From Granulibacter bethesdensis CGDNIH1 (GTDB taxonomy: Bacteria; Pseudomonadota; Alphaproteobacteria; Acetobacterales; Acetobacteraceae): 64,000 nucleotides of DNA. Location of the stretch: positions 1,142,501 to 1,206,500 of the forward strand of contig NC_008343.2 of assembly GCF_000014285.2 (NCBI RefSeq), in the 5' to 3' direction. Within the stretch, counting starts at the first letter, position 1, and the number at the start of each line of letters is the position of its first letter. A program made the position numbers and the translations under genes. Positions 38,093-46,923 of the stretch are shown piece by piece. The notes below the pieces were generated by a model. The model searched no databases. It worked only from the letters and a program-made list of their open reading frames with translations, and was not told the DNA's origin.

Positions 38093-38646
38093 TAAATCCC
38101 TCATCAGGTGGAACCCGCGTCCGATCGTGCTTCAACGGATCGGTTTGGCACGGCCCGACCGTCCGGTGATATTCCTTGACAGGAATGACAGCTTGAAGCG
38201 ACGTCGGAAACATTCCCGCTTCTCCATGTTCGGCGAGCCGTCTTGGGAAATGCCAATCGGGAACAGCTTTTGAGAAAACGAGGGCTGCCTGGCGCATACG
38301 AGGAGGATTTTTCCCCTACGTTCTCGCTGTTTGTTCGTCGTCTAACCGCGCCGGTTGCAAGTGCTTTTCGAGATATCGCGGCCGGAAGCATGGTCGTCTT
38401 CGCGGTCGGTATAGGCCGCCGCATGATGGGGCTTCGCGGGTTTTCGAGATATCGCGGCCGGAAGCATGGTCGTCTTCGCGGTCGGTATAGGCCGCCGCAT
38501 GATGGGGCTTCGCGGGTGACCCTTCCTATGTTTTCGACGCACTTGATCGCCAAAGGGTGTCTGGTGCAACGAACGTCTCGGAATGGGTCAGCCTACGTCC
38601 CGGCAGGACGTCTCGTTGGCGCCTTGCGACGCTGGCGAGCTGGGGA
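38093..38646. other. non-coding junction between two insertion sequences
   Basis: No credible gene was found here. It holds a perfect 76-bp tandem duplication (listed separately) and, near 38560-38646, the probable downstream end of the IS110-family element. Several overlapping frames span the repeats but look like chance frames with no family resemblance. Confidence 0.5.
38365..38516. repeat. perfect tandem duplication of 76 bp
   Basis: Two identical 76-bp units, 38365-38440 and 38441-38516, stand head to tail without a spacer. Each begins TTTTCGAGATATCGCGGCCG and ends GGGGCTTCGCGGG. Perfect identity suggests a recent event, such as replication slippage. Confidence 0.9.
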
Positions 38647-39669
38647 TCAAATGGTGGCAGGCGTGCTCCGGAACGGTTCGCCGGTGGTCAGCATGGTGTG
38701 CATGATGACGGCGAGCTTGCGGGCGACGGCCACCGCGGCGCGCTTGAAGCCGAGCCGCTCTCGCAGCTTCAGACCCCATGTGCGCAGATCGGATTGTGCC
38801 CGGCTGCGGGTGAGCAGCGATGTAGCGGCCTCGTAGAGCAACCCCCGTAGGTGGCTGTCGCCCCGCCGGGAGATATGCCCGTCATAGTCGACCTCGCCGG
38901 ACTGGTAGCGCCGGGTCGTCAGTCCGACCCAGGCACCGACGGATCGAGACCGCCTGAAGTTGTCCGGTTCCTCGATCGCGGCAATGAATGAGGTGGCGGT
39001 CACGACACCGACGCCGGGGATGGACATGAGGAGTTGGCAGGCATCGCTGTGCCGGGCGTCCGCCAGCAGCGTGCGGCTCAACTCCGCGGTGCGCAGGCGA
39101 ACGGCACGCCAGGCTTCCATCAACGGGCGGATGATCCGGCCGAGATCGGCATGGTCGGCCAGCAGCGCTTCGACCTGGCGCTCGAACTTGCCGCCGGTGA
39201 CCAGCGGCACGACGAGGCCGAACGTCTTCATCAGGCCCCGGATCTGGTTCGACAACTCCGTCCCGATCCGCACCAGACGGGTCCGCGCCGCCACCAGCGT
39301 GCGCGTCAGCATGCTGTCGAAGCTCTTGACGCGAACCACCTTGTAGAACCCGACCTCGGCAAGATGGGCCAGGCCATCGGCGTCGTTGGCGTCGGTCTTG
39401 TTCGCCGCCATGTCGAGCGCGGCCTTGGCATGGCGCGCATCGATGCAGATCGCTGGCAGCCCTTCCGCGCTGAGCGCATGGAAGAACCAGACGGACAGTG
39501 GTCCGGTCTCGAACACCACCCGCCTGGTGGCAGGCGCACGTTCGCGGATCAGCGCCGCAATCGTCTTCGGATCCGACGGACACTTGCCGCGCCAAACCCG
39601 CTTGCCTCCCCGGCGAATGGATACCGCGGTCTCTTTCAGCGAAACGTCGAGCCCGATATACTCGTTCAT
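38647..39669 (-). CDS. IS110-family transposase (DEDD recombinase)
   Basis: The 340-residue protein has the RuvC-like DEDD catalytic region: GLDVSLKETAVSI at the start, FETGP (Glu), and the segment around DARHAKAALDMAANKTDAND ADGLAH (Asp pair). The Tnp20-type C-terminal domain has SIPGVGVVTATSFIAAI and AWVGLTTRRYQSGEVD, with the active serine likely in the RRGDSHLRGLLY block. Length is normal. IS110 elements use a structured non-coding RNA to choose targets. Confidence 0.92.
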   Translation of the reverse strand: MNEYIGLDVSLKETAVSIRRGGKRVWRGKCPSDPKTIAALIRERAPATRRVVFETGPLSVWFFHALSAEGLPAICIDARHAKAALDMAANKTDANDADGLAHLAEVGFYKVVRVKSFDSMLTRTLVAARTRLVRIGTELSNQIRGLMKTFGLVVPLVTGGKFERQVEALLADHADLGRIIRPLMEAWRAVRLRTAELSRTLLADARHSDACQLLMSIPGVGVVTATSFIAAIEEPDNFRRSRSVGAWVGLTTRRYQSGEVDYDGHISRRGDSHLRGLLYEAATSLLTRSRAQSDLRTWGLKLRERLGFKRAAVAVARKLAVIMHTMLTTGEPFRSTPATI

Positions 39670-39670
39670 G

Positions 39671-39742
39671 GCTGTTCTCCATCAGATGCTTGGGCCCGGC
39701 TTCCGGTCGTGAGCCCGTTCTTCCATCTTATCGGGGAACAGC
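39671..39742 (-). ncRNA. candidate IS110 bridge-RNA stem-loop region
   Basis: Directly upstream of the transposase start, GCTGTTCTCC (39671-39680) pairs with GGGGAACAGC (39733-39742) and encloses about 52 nt able to fold further (GGGCCCGG...). IS110 elements are known to encode a bridge RNA in a non-coding end. The position fits, but the ends of this element and the RNA have not been established here. Confidence 0.4.
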
Positions 39743-39848
39743 CACCAGCATCCATCTCGTGACAGCCCGGAGTACCGCTCCCGCGATTACCCCATGTTTT
39801 TGGGAGCGCGCTGGTCGCTGCCCTTTGTAGACAGCGACTATTGCTGGA

Positions 39849-40865
39849 TCAGGCGAGGTCCACGACCAGCTTATAGCCGGAAATGCCGTCGCGCTGGGCC
39901 TCGATCGCCGGCTGGAACGCCTCTAATTCGCGCCCGACGATGCGGGGCTCAGGTGCCGCAACATATCTGCCGGAGGCCAGCGCCGATGGCAGGAAATCTC
40001 GGTAGATCATCGGGCCGACCTCGTTATCGCGCAGGCTGGTGCAGAAGATCGCGTTGACCTCCACGCCCTCGGGCACCTCGATCTGCGGTGGAAGCGTGGC
40101 GGTGACGAAGCGGCGTCCGTCGGCGCGGCTGACGACCGCGAACGTGCTGGCAAGGTTGCCGGTGGCGTGGAACGCGCCCGCCAGCGTCTTGCCCGCAAGC
40201 GCGGCCACGACCTGCTCCACGGCATCGGCCGCCCTGTGATCGATCACCCGTGTCGCCCCGAGCCGGCGAACGAGGTCTGCATTGCGCGGCGACGCGGTCG
40301 CGATCACCTCATAACCGGAAGCGGTCGCGAGTTGCACCGCATTGCAGCCGACGCTCGACGACGCTCCCCAGATCAGCACGACCTCACCGCTGGCCTGTGG
40401 CTCGAGCGTGGGGTGGCGGAGGCCGAGCTGATCCGCCTGGTAGAGGCCGACTGCCGCGGTGCCGATGCCGAGCGGCAGAACCGCAGCTTTGGTCGCGTGG
40501 AGGTCGTCGGGGATCGGCGCGGCCATATGTGCCAGCACCACCGTGTGCTGCTGGAAGGCGCCCTGCGCCGGCTGGTTGACCGTGGTGCCGACCGCCTGGC
40601 CCAACACCCGGTCGCCGACCGCGAAGCGGTCGACGCCTTCGCCGACCGCCACCACCGTACCGGCGACGTCGCTACCGACGATCGCGGGGTAGTCGAGCCA
40701 CGGCAGCATGGCCATGTCCTGGAGCAGATAGTCGAGCGGATTGATGCCTACGGCCTCGTTGCGCACCAGGATTTCGCCTGCGCCGATCGCCGGCACCTCC
40801 GCCGAGCCGATGGCGAGTGGCTCGCCCGGCTTGCGCTGCCATGCAGCGTTGTTTTCGGTTGTCAT
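39849..40865 (-). CDS. zinc-independent MDR family alcohol dehydrogenase / quinone reductase
   Basis: The 338-residue protein is a medium-chain dehydrogenase/reductase with a GroES-like N-terminal half (GINPLDYLLQDMAMLPWLDYPAIVGSDVAGTV in shorter form: GINPLDYL and IVGSDVAGTVV) and a Rossmann half (IWGASSSVGCNAVQLA). The catalytic zinc ligands of classical ADH are not evident, so a quinone- or enoyl-reductase type activity is more likely. It is divergent from the frameshifted LysR gene, which probably once controlled it. The start at 40865 is preferred to the upstream one at 40940. Confidence 0.85.
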   Translation of the reverse strand: MTTENNAAWQRKPGEPLAIGSAEVPAIGAGEILVRNEAVGINPLDYLLQDMAMLPWLDYPAIVGSDVAGTVVAVGEGVDRFAVGDRVLGQAVGTTVNQPAQGAFQQHTVVLAHMAAPIPDDLHATKAAVLPLGIGTAAVGLYQADQLGLRHPTLEPQASGEVVLIWGASSSVGCNAVQLATASGYEVIATASPRNADLVRRLGATRVIDHRAADAVEQVVAALAGKTLAGAFHATGNLASTFAVVSRADGRRFVTATLPPQIEVPEGVEVNAIFCTSLRDNEVGPMIYRDFLPSALASGRYVAAPEPRIVGRELEAFQPAIEAQRDGISGYKLVVDLA

Positions 40866-40951
40866 GGAATTCTCTCCGTCGCGGTATCTCCCGCTCAAGA
40901 TACGGCGCCTGGCGTTGCCCGCAATGGCATCGTCTGGCACACGTTGTTACC

Positions 40952-41861
40952 ATGAGATCAACAATAGGTATCGGCTCCCATCGCGAGCTCCTGACCTTTA
41001 TGGCCGTGGCAAGCGAGCGCAGCTTCCGCGGCGCGGCGCGCGGGGGTATCGCCATCGGCGATCAGCCGGACGATCGGTCAGCTCGAGGCGCTGATCGGGG
41101 CGAGACTGCTCAACCGGACGACCCGAAGCGTAAGCCTCACGTCGGCGGGCGAACTGCTGCTGGCACGACTGTCGCCGCTCATGGCGGCGATCGACGAGGC
41201 TGTGAACGAGGTTGCGGCGACGAGCGCCACGCCGGGCGGCACCGTTCGCCTGAACCTGCCGCGGATCGCGGCGGAACTGGCGCTGTCGCCACTGTTCGTC
41301 GCCTTCGCCGAGGCGTTTCCGAAGGTCACGCTCGACCTCACCATCGACGACGGCATCAGCGACATCGTCGCCGACGGCTTCGACGCAGGCATCAGGATCG
41401 GCGGACGGCTCGTGCAGGACATGGCCGCGGTGCCGCTGACGCCCGACATACGGAATGCGGTCGTGGGCTCGCCCGCCTATTTCGGCAAGCGCCCGGCACC
41501 GCAGCACCCCCGCGACCTGCTGCATCACGCCTGCCTCAACTATCGCTGGGCGAAAACGCACGAGGTCTATCGCTGGCGGTTCGAGGAGAATGGGCGCGCG
41601 CTCGAGCTTTCGGTCGATGGCGGCCTGGTCGCCAGCGATACGGGCGTCCTGTGTGATGCTGCCCTGGCGGGGATGGGATTGGCTTGCTTGCCGGACCTTC
41701 TTGTCGCCCCATTGGTCACCTCCGGTCGGCTTGTGCGAGTGTTGGAGCCCTATTGTCCTATTCAGGCGGGGTTCTTTCTCTATTACCCACTGAACAGACA
41801 TCCCTCAGGCGCTCTCAGAGCATTCATCGACTTCGCTCGCGCGCAGGCCCCGATCGCCTAG
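40952..41861 (+). pseudogene. LysR-family regulator interrupted by a frameshift
   Basis: The first frame reads MRSTIGIGSHRELLTFMAVA SERSFRGAAR, the start of a LysR helix-turn-helix. After about 41050-41063 the frame must change to read RTIGQLEALIGARLLNRTTR and then the effector-binding domain through 41861 (LSPLFVAFAEAFPKVTLDL, then CLPDLLVAPLVTSGRLVRVL). The total length, 910 nt, is one base over a multiple of three, so a small indel (possibly a net 2-base loss) is present inside the DNA-binding motif. Loss of function is expected unless this is a sequencing error. Confidence 0.8.
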
Positions 41862-41941
41862 TTTCTGACGCGAACGACAAGGACGATCCAGACCGTGATC
41901 GCAGTGTGCTTTCGCGCGGTAGATGCCGACGAATACGCCAA

Positions 41942-42706
41942 TCACTGGTTCCAACCGCCGATCGCGGCGATGGTCTGTCCAGTGATCCACGACGCCCGGG
42001 ATGAGGCAAGGAACACCACCAGGTCGGCGATCTCTTCCGGGCGGCCCAGCCTTCCCCAAGGCAGCGTCGCCAAGGTCTTGGCATAGGCTTCCGGCTTCGT
42101 TTGGCGGATGCGGTCCCACTGGCCGCCCGGGAACTCGATGAACCCCGGCGAGACGCAGTTCACCCGGATGTTCTTGGTCGCCAGCGTCACCGCCTGGATG
42201 CCACTGTAGTGGATCAGGGCGGCCTTGGCCGCGCCATAGGCGGGGGTGGTAACCGAGGACGCCGGGATCATGCCCGACCCGCTGCCGATGTTGACGATCG
42301 CCGCGCCCCCCGCTGCTTCCAGATACGGCAGGGCGTATCGCGACGCGCGCACCGCAGCCATGATGTCGACGTCGAAGCTCGCCGTCCAGTTCGCTTCGTC
42401 GTCTCCGAACCCGTAACCGGTCGCGTTGTTGACGAGCACATCGATGCCGCCCATCGCGTCTGCGGCCGCTTCGATGAAGGTGCGGATCTCTTCGTCCTGT
42501 GAAAGATCACAGCGAAACGCCCCGGTTACATGGCCATGCTCCGCGATTGCGGCTCGGGCATCTTCCAGCGCCTCGGCGCCTCGCGCGCAGATCGACACCG
42601 CCGCGCCCGCCTCCGCGCAAGCGAGCGCGATGCTGCGGCCGATCCCGCGGCTCGCCCCGGCCACCACCACTTTCCTGCCCGTCATGTCGATACGCATCGT
42701 CATCAA
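41942..42706 (-). CDS. short-chain dehydrogenase/reductase
   Basis: The 254-residue SDR oxidoreductase has the cofactor motif GASRGIGRSIALACAEAG, the NNATG motif (LVNNATGYG), and a catalytic Ser and YxxxK (AYGAAKAAL). Substrate is unknown. It belongs to a cargo group rich in oxidoreductases and is on the same strand as the efflux pump upstream, with 45 nt between. Confidence 0.9.
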   Translation of the reverse strand: MMTMRIDMTGRKVVVAGASRGIGRSIALACAEAGAAVSICARGAEALEDARAAIAEHGHVTGAFRCDLSQDEEIRTFIEAAADAMGGIDVLVNNATGYGFGDDEANWTASFDVDIMAAVRASRYALPYLEAAGGAAIVNIGSGSGMIPASSVTTPAYGAAKAALIHYSGIQAVTLATKNIRVNCVSPGFIEFPGGQWDRIRQTKPEAYAKTLATLPWGRLGRPEEIADLVVFLASSRASWITGQTIAAIGGWNQ

Positions 42707-42751
42707 TCCTCCTTCGAGACCGTCGTTCTCGACACGTTTCCCGCTATCCTG

Positions 42752-44032
42752 TCAGTTCCGACCCCAGCAATCGGCTACACCCTCAGGAACGCGTCTGACG
42801 CCAGTTCGGCCCTGTCCGGCGGCATCTGCGATGCGCGATGCGCGCCCCGGCGTGCTGACCAGCACGAACGGTACGGCAATCAGATTGACCGCCATCACCG
42901 CGAGCCAGATCGCACCCGGCCAACGGTGCTGGACGGCGAAATAAGCGGCGGAGAATCCGAGGGGGGCGATAATCGAGGCGAGGCTGACCGAGGAGGCGAG
43001 CAGGCCCTGCAACTGCCCCTGACGGCCTGTATCGACCTGTTCGGTGGCGAGCGCCTGCAAGGCGGGCGTGCCGATCCCGCCGAGCGCGAACAGGGGCATC
43101 AGCGCGAACACCATCCAACCTTGTGTCGCCAACGCCATGCCGGTCAGCGCCAGCGAAGAGCAGCCGAGCCCCGCTAACACCGCCTTGCGCTCGCCGAGCC
43201 ATCTGGTCGCCGGACCGGGCAGGAACGCTTGAACAAGCGTTTGCCAGACTCCGAATGCGCCGAGCGACAGTCCGACCCACCAGCCATTCCATCCGAAGGC
43301 ATCGTACCCCCACAAGGCCCAGCAGACGCTGTACGCTTCCCCTGCGCCGCTCAGCGCGAAATAGACGAGGACCAGCGGCAGCAGGCTGGGCATCGCGAAC
43401 AGCCAGCGCATCGGCGCCAGCGGGTTGAGCGCCACCCGATCGAACGGATGAGATGACGGCGCGTGTGTTTCGGGGAGCGCGACCAGCGCGAGCAGCAGGT
43501 TCACGGCGGTGAACCCTGCCGCCGCGATGAACGGGAGCCGCACCCAATGCTCGCCCAGCACGCCGCCCAGCACCGGGCCAACGATGAAGCCCGCGCCGAA
43601 CATCGCGCTCACCAGCCCGAACCGACGCGCACGCTGCTCGGCCGGCGTGATGTCAGTGAGGTAGGCGGTGGCGACCGACATGTTGGCGCCGCTCAGCCCG
43701 GCGACGGCGCGCCCCAGCATCAGCATCCAGAACTGCGGCGCCGCCGCCATCGCGAGGTAGTTGAACGCCGCGCCCGCCAGCGAGGCCAGCAGCACCGGCC
43801 GACGCCCGTAGCGGTCGCTCAGCACGCCGAGGACGGGGGCGAAAACGAACTGCATCGCCGCGTAGAGCGAGGCGAGCCATCCGACGTAGCGTGTGACGTC
43901 GCTGAGGTGAGTGACGTTCTGGATCAGCCGGGGAAGGATCGGAAAGACCAGCCCGATCCCCGCCGCGTCGAGCGCGACGGTGGCGTAGATGACGGCGAGC
44001 GACCGCCGGGTCGTGGCAGCCTCACCCGACAT
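42752..44032 (-). CDS. TetA-type major facilitator efflux pump
   Basis: The 426-residue inner-membrane transporter has about 12 hydrophobic segments and aligns by eye with tetracycline/H+ antiporters. Landmarks are VALDAAGIGLVFPILP in segment 1, LSDRYGRRPVLL (motif A), FGAGFIVGPVLGGVLGE (motif C), and ALNPLAPMRW before the second half. The conserved first-helix aspartate is present. Tetracycline export is possible but not shown; the family also moves other drugs. The start at 44032 is preferred to 44065. Confidence 0.88.
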   Translation of the reverse strand: MSGEAATTRRSLAVIYATVALDAAGIGLVFPILPRLIQNVTHLSDVTRYVGWLASLYAAMQFVFAPVLGVLSDRYGRRPVLLASLAGAAFNYLAMAAAPQFWMLMLGRAVAGLSGANMSVATAYLTDITPAEQRARRFGLVSAMFGAGFIVGPVLGGVLGEHWVRLPFIAAAGFTAVNLLLALVALPETHAPSSHPFDRVALNPLAPMRWLFAMPSLLPLVLVYFALSGAGEAYSVCWALWGYDAFGWNGWWVGLSLGAFGVWQTLVQAFLPGPATRWLGERKAVLAGLGCSSLALTGMALATQGWMVFALMPLFALGGIGTPALQALATEQVDTGRQGQLQGLLASSVSLASIIAPLGFSAAYFAVQHRWPGAIWLAVMAVNLIAVPFVLVSTPGRASRIADAAGQGRTGVRRVPEGVADCWGRN

Positions 44033-44114
44033 TGACAAACTCGCGGGCCAGGTGGCCCGATCCATCCCATGCGGATGGATCGACGTGCCGGATGAGCGGA
44101 TAGCGAACGAGACA

Positions 44115-44729
44115 ATGACCGAACCCGACCAAACCCTGCGTAGCGACCGCCTGTCGCTCGTCCCGCTCGAACACAGTCACCGCGCCGCGCTGCTGGCGGC
44201 AGCCGGCGATGGCTGGCTCTGGGAGCTTCGCTTCACCAACGTGCCCGGTTCCGACACGATCGATGCCTATGTGGACGCGGCGCTGACGGGGCGCGCGGGG
44301 GGCACGGTCATCCCCTATGTCATCGTGGTGGACGGCGAGGTGGTCGGCAGCACGCGCTTCTGGAAGCTGGATCGGGCAAACCGCAAGGTGGAGATCGGGC
44401 ATAGCTGGATCGCAGCCTCCTGGCAGCGTAGCTTCGTCAACACCGAAGCCAAGTATCTGATGCTGGTGCACGCCTTCGAGCGTCTCGATTGCGTGCGGGT
44501 GCAATTCACTACCGACGTCCTCAACGAGCGCTCGCGTGCCGCCATCCTGCGGCTCGGCGCGGTCGAGGAGGGCATCGTTCGTCACGAGCGGATCATGCCG
44601 GACGGGCGCAAGCGCGATTCCGTCCGCTTCAGCATCATCGACGATGAATGGCCGGACGTGAAGCGCGGGCTGGAGGCGCGACGAGGCCGATCCGGCCGCG
44701 CGTCGACCCTAGCCACCGGGCCGCCCTAA
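44115..44729 (+). CDS. GNAT-family N-acetyltransferase
   Basis: The 204-residue protein resembles ribosomal-protein or small-molecule acetyltransferases of the RimJ/RimL class. It has SDRLSLVPLE at the start, then GEVVGSTRFW, VEIGHSWIA and a C-terminal NERSRAAILRLGAVEEGIVR with the acetyl-CoA-binding region. The start is divergent from the efflux pump (82 nt apart). Its 3' end overlaps that of the convergent monooxygenase gene by 4 nt. Confidence 0.88.
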   Translation: MTEPDQTLRSDRLSLVPLEHSHRAALLAAAGDGWLWELRFTNVPGSDTIDAYVDAALTGRAGGTVIPYVIVVDGEVVGSTRFWKLDRANRKVEIGHSWIAASWQRSFVNTEAKYLMLVHAFERLDCVRVQFTTDVLNERSRAAILRLGAVEEGIVRHERIMPDGRKRDSVRFSIIDDEWPDVKRGLEARRGRSGRASTLATGPP

Positions 44730-45862
44730 CCGCGCCCCGCGACGAGCCTGGCGAAGAGGTCGGCGACGCTCCGGGGCGCCTCGGAGCCAAAGAACAGCGA
44801 GAGATTACCGGCAGACTGCTGCGCGATCTCGTGGCTGCGCGGGAACATCGCCGTCTCATAGGTAGTAAAGGCGGCTTCCACGTCGTCGCCGTGTTCGAGG
44901 ATTGCTTGAGCAAGCTCGGCACCGTCTAGCATGGCCAAGTTGGCGCCTTCGCCAGCGAACGGCGACATGAGATGCGCGGCATCGCCGACCAGCGTCACGC
45001 CGGGCATCCGCGGCCACTCGACATCGGGGGCGAGCGCGTAGATCGGACGGATCGTCGGCGCGGCGGTGCTGCCGGTGATGAGGTGGAGCAGGTGCGGTGC
45101 CCAGCCGGCGAACTGGTCGGCGACGAAGGCCAGCCCCGCCGCCCTATCATCGAAATCGACCGAGCGCACCCATTGCTCGGGCCGGTTGAGCGCGACATAG
45201 CCCGTCACGCTGCCGTCGCCGTGGCGGTGCGCGATGATGCCCTTGCCGGGCTCCACCGCCATCATCGTGCCGTCGCCGATGGCGGCGATGCTGGCCGCAT
45301 CGGCGGGATCGCCTGCGCCGAGCGCGATCTCGATGAAGCAGGTGCCCGAATAGATCGGCTGCGCGTCGTAGATGAGCGGCCGTACCCGCGACCAGGCGCC
45401 GTCCGCGCCGACCAGCAGGTCAACCGTGGCTGACGAGCTGTCGGCGAACGTGATGCGGTGGCCTCCATCGGTCGACGTGAAGGACACGGCCTTGCGATCC
45501 CAGCGGATCGTATCGACGGGGAGCGACGCCATCAACAGCTTGCGCAGATCGCCGCGCTCGACCTCCGGGCGCGTCGACGCCTCGCTGCCCGGCGCATCGA
45601 ACAGCACATTGCCCGCGCTATCGACGACGCGCTTGGCGTCCTCGCCGGGGCGGACGAGCGTCAGGAAGGCGTCGTAGAGGCCCGCCGCCTTCAGCGCCGG
45701 CTGACCGCTCTCCTCGTGCATGTCGAGCAAGCCGCCCTGCCAGCGCGCCGTCGCCGACGCTTCACCCTCGTAAATGACAGCCTCGACACCATGGCGATGA
45801 AGAACCCTGGCGAGTGTCAGCCCCCCAAGGCCTGCACCGACGATACCGATTGTCTTCTTCAT
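44726..45862 (-). CDS. TetX-like FAD-dependent monooxygenase
   Basis: The 378-residue flavoprotein belongs to the PHBH-type monooxygenase class and strongly resembles TetX in layout. Its FAD fold is IGIVGAGLGGLTLARVL. It then has WQGGLLDMHEESGQPALKAAGL (where TetX has FGGTLDLHKGSGQ), DLLVGADGAWSRVR, and GDAAHLMSPFAGEGAN. TetX inactivates tetracyclines by hydroxylation; other members act on aromatic compounds. Substrate is therefore open. It lies next to a TetA-type pump, which makes a drug role worth testing. Confidence 0.87.
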   Translation of the reverse strand: MKKTIGIVGAGLGGLTLARVLHRHGVEAVIYEGEASATARWQGGLLDMHEESGQPALKAAGLYDAFLTLVRPGEDAKRVVDSAGNVLFDAPGSEASTRPEVERGDLRKLLMASLPVDTIRWDRKAVSFTSTDGGHRITFADSSSATVDLLVGADGAWSRVRPLIYDAQPIYSGTCFIEIALGAGDPADAASIAAIGDGTMMAVEPGKGIIAHRHGDGSVTGYVALNRPEQWVRSVDFDDRAAGLAFVADQFAGWAPHLLHLITGSTAAPTIRPIYALAPDVEWPRMPGVTLVGDAAHLMSPFAGEGANLAMLDGAELAQAILEHGDDVEAAFTTYETAMFPRSHEIAQQSAGNLSLFFGSEAPRSVADLFARLVAGRG

Positions 45863-46285
45863 GCACGCGCTCCCTTATCGGCTCGGCATCACATGATGCC
45901 GGCGATCGTTACCGGAAGACGCTGGTCGCCTTGCATGAGCGACGTATCTGCGGCGGTCTGAATGCCTTTTGATCCAAGACGCCGTTTTTCGCGACGCCAA
46001 CCTCTTATGTAAGTCCGAGGATGCCAGCAAGGCTCGCGTCGCGTCCGCGCACCAAGGTTACGATGGCAACCCCGTAGGAGCGAGGCCGGCTCGGCTTGAA
46101 CGGCTAGCCATTCGCGGGCATTCTCAAGCGCCGGCCATACACGGGTTTCGAGAAGCCACTGGTTTCCCCGATACAGGATCGATTCCAAGAACGCCTGCGC
46201 CGTCCCGCCGGGCGTTCGTTTACGGGAAGATTTCTATGTGACGAAGGCGATGGGCTGCATATCGCCACGCAGCCCATCGATCGGT
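45863..46285. other. 423-bp intergenic region upstream of the TetX-like gene
   Basis: No credible gene is seen. It contains a perfect palindrome just upstream of the monooxygenase start (listed separately) and probably its promoter. Confidence 0.5.
45884..45901. promoter_or_regulatory. perfect palindrome, candidate operator of the TetX-like gene
   Basis: CGGCATCA-CA-TGATGCCG is an 8-2-8 inverted repeat, 22 nt upstream of the TetX-like start codon. A dimeric regulator could bind here. No TetR gene sits directly beside it. Confidence 0.45.
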
Positions 46286-46900
46286 TCAAGCGGCCGCAGC
46301 TTCGATCGCGGGCTGAAGAGTTTCGATGAAGTCCTCCATCGTCGTCTCGCGCATATCCACGGCCTTCGCACCGCCACCTGCCACTACAGTCACGTCGGCG
46401 ATGCCGATCACGCCGAGAACCAGACGGAGGTACTGCGTCGCGATGTCGCGGTCGCGGATCGGCGAGCCTTCGGTGTAGACGCCGCCCGACGCCATCAACA
46501 CCGTGGCTTTCTTGCCGGTGACGAGGCCCTTGCCGTCGAAGCCGAGCGTCATGCCCTTGCGCACGATGCTGTCGATCCAGGCCTTGAGTGCGGCCGGGAC
46601 GTTGTAGTTGTAGACCAGCGTCGCGACCACGAGGTGGTCGCAGGCGAGGAGTTCGCCGACGAGTTCGTCCGACAGTGCAAGCTCCGCCTTCATCTCGGGC
46701 GAGTGCTGCTCGGACGGGGTGAAATACGCTTGGAGCCATGGCGCGCCGATGAACTGAAGATCGGTCTCCATCAGGTCGCGGGTCGTCACCTCGCCGTCCG
46801 AATGGGCGGCCTGCCATTCGGCGACGAAGCCGCGCGTCATGTTGCGCGAGATCGAATAATTGCCGCGTGGGCTGGTTTCGACGACGAGAAGCCTGGTCAT
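46286..46900 (-). CDS. FMN-dependent NADH azoreductase-like protein
   Basis: The 204-residue protein has a flavodoxin-like fold: [22 protein letters not shown] for phosphate binding and [17 protein letters not shown], then [14 protein letters not shown], which are AzoR signatures. Such enzymes reduce azo dyes, quinones and some nitro compounds by two-electron steps. It lies 23 nt downstream of the dioxygenase gene, so the two probably share a transcript. Confidence 0.9.
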
Positions 46901-46923
46901 GGGTGTTCCTTCTTGAGAACGGA

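Noticed and set aside
38104-38553. Minus-strand frame over the 76-bp repeats
   Set aside because: Its sequence simply encodes the repeats twice and shows no family; no ribosome site or neighbour supports it.
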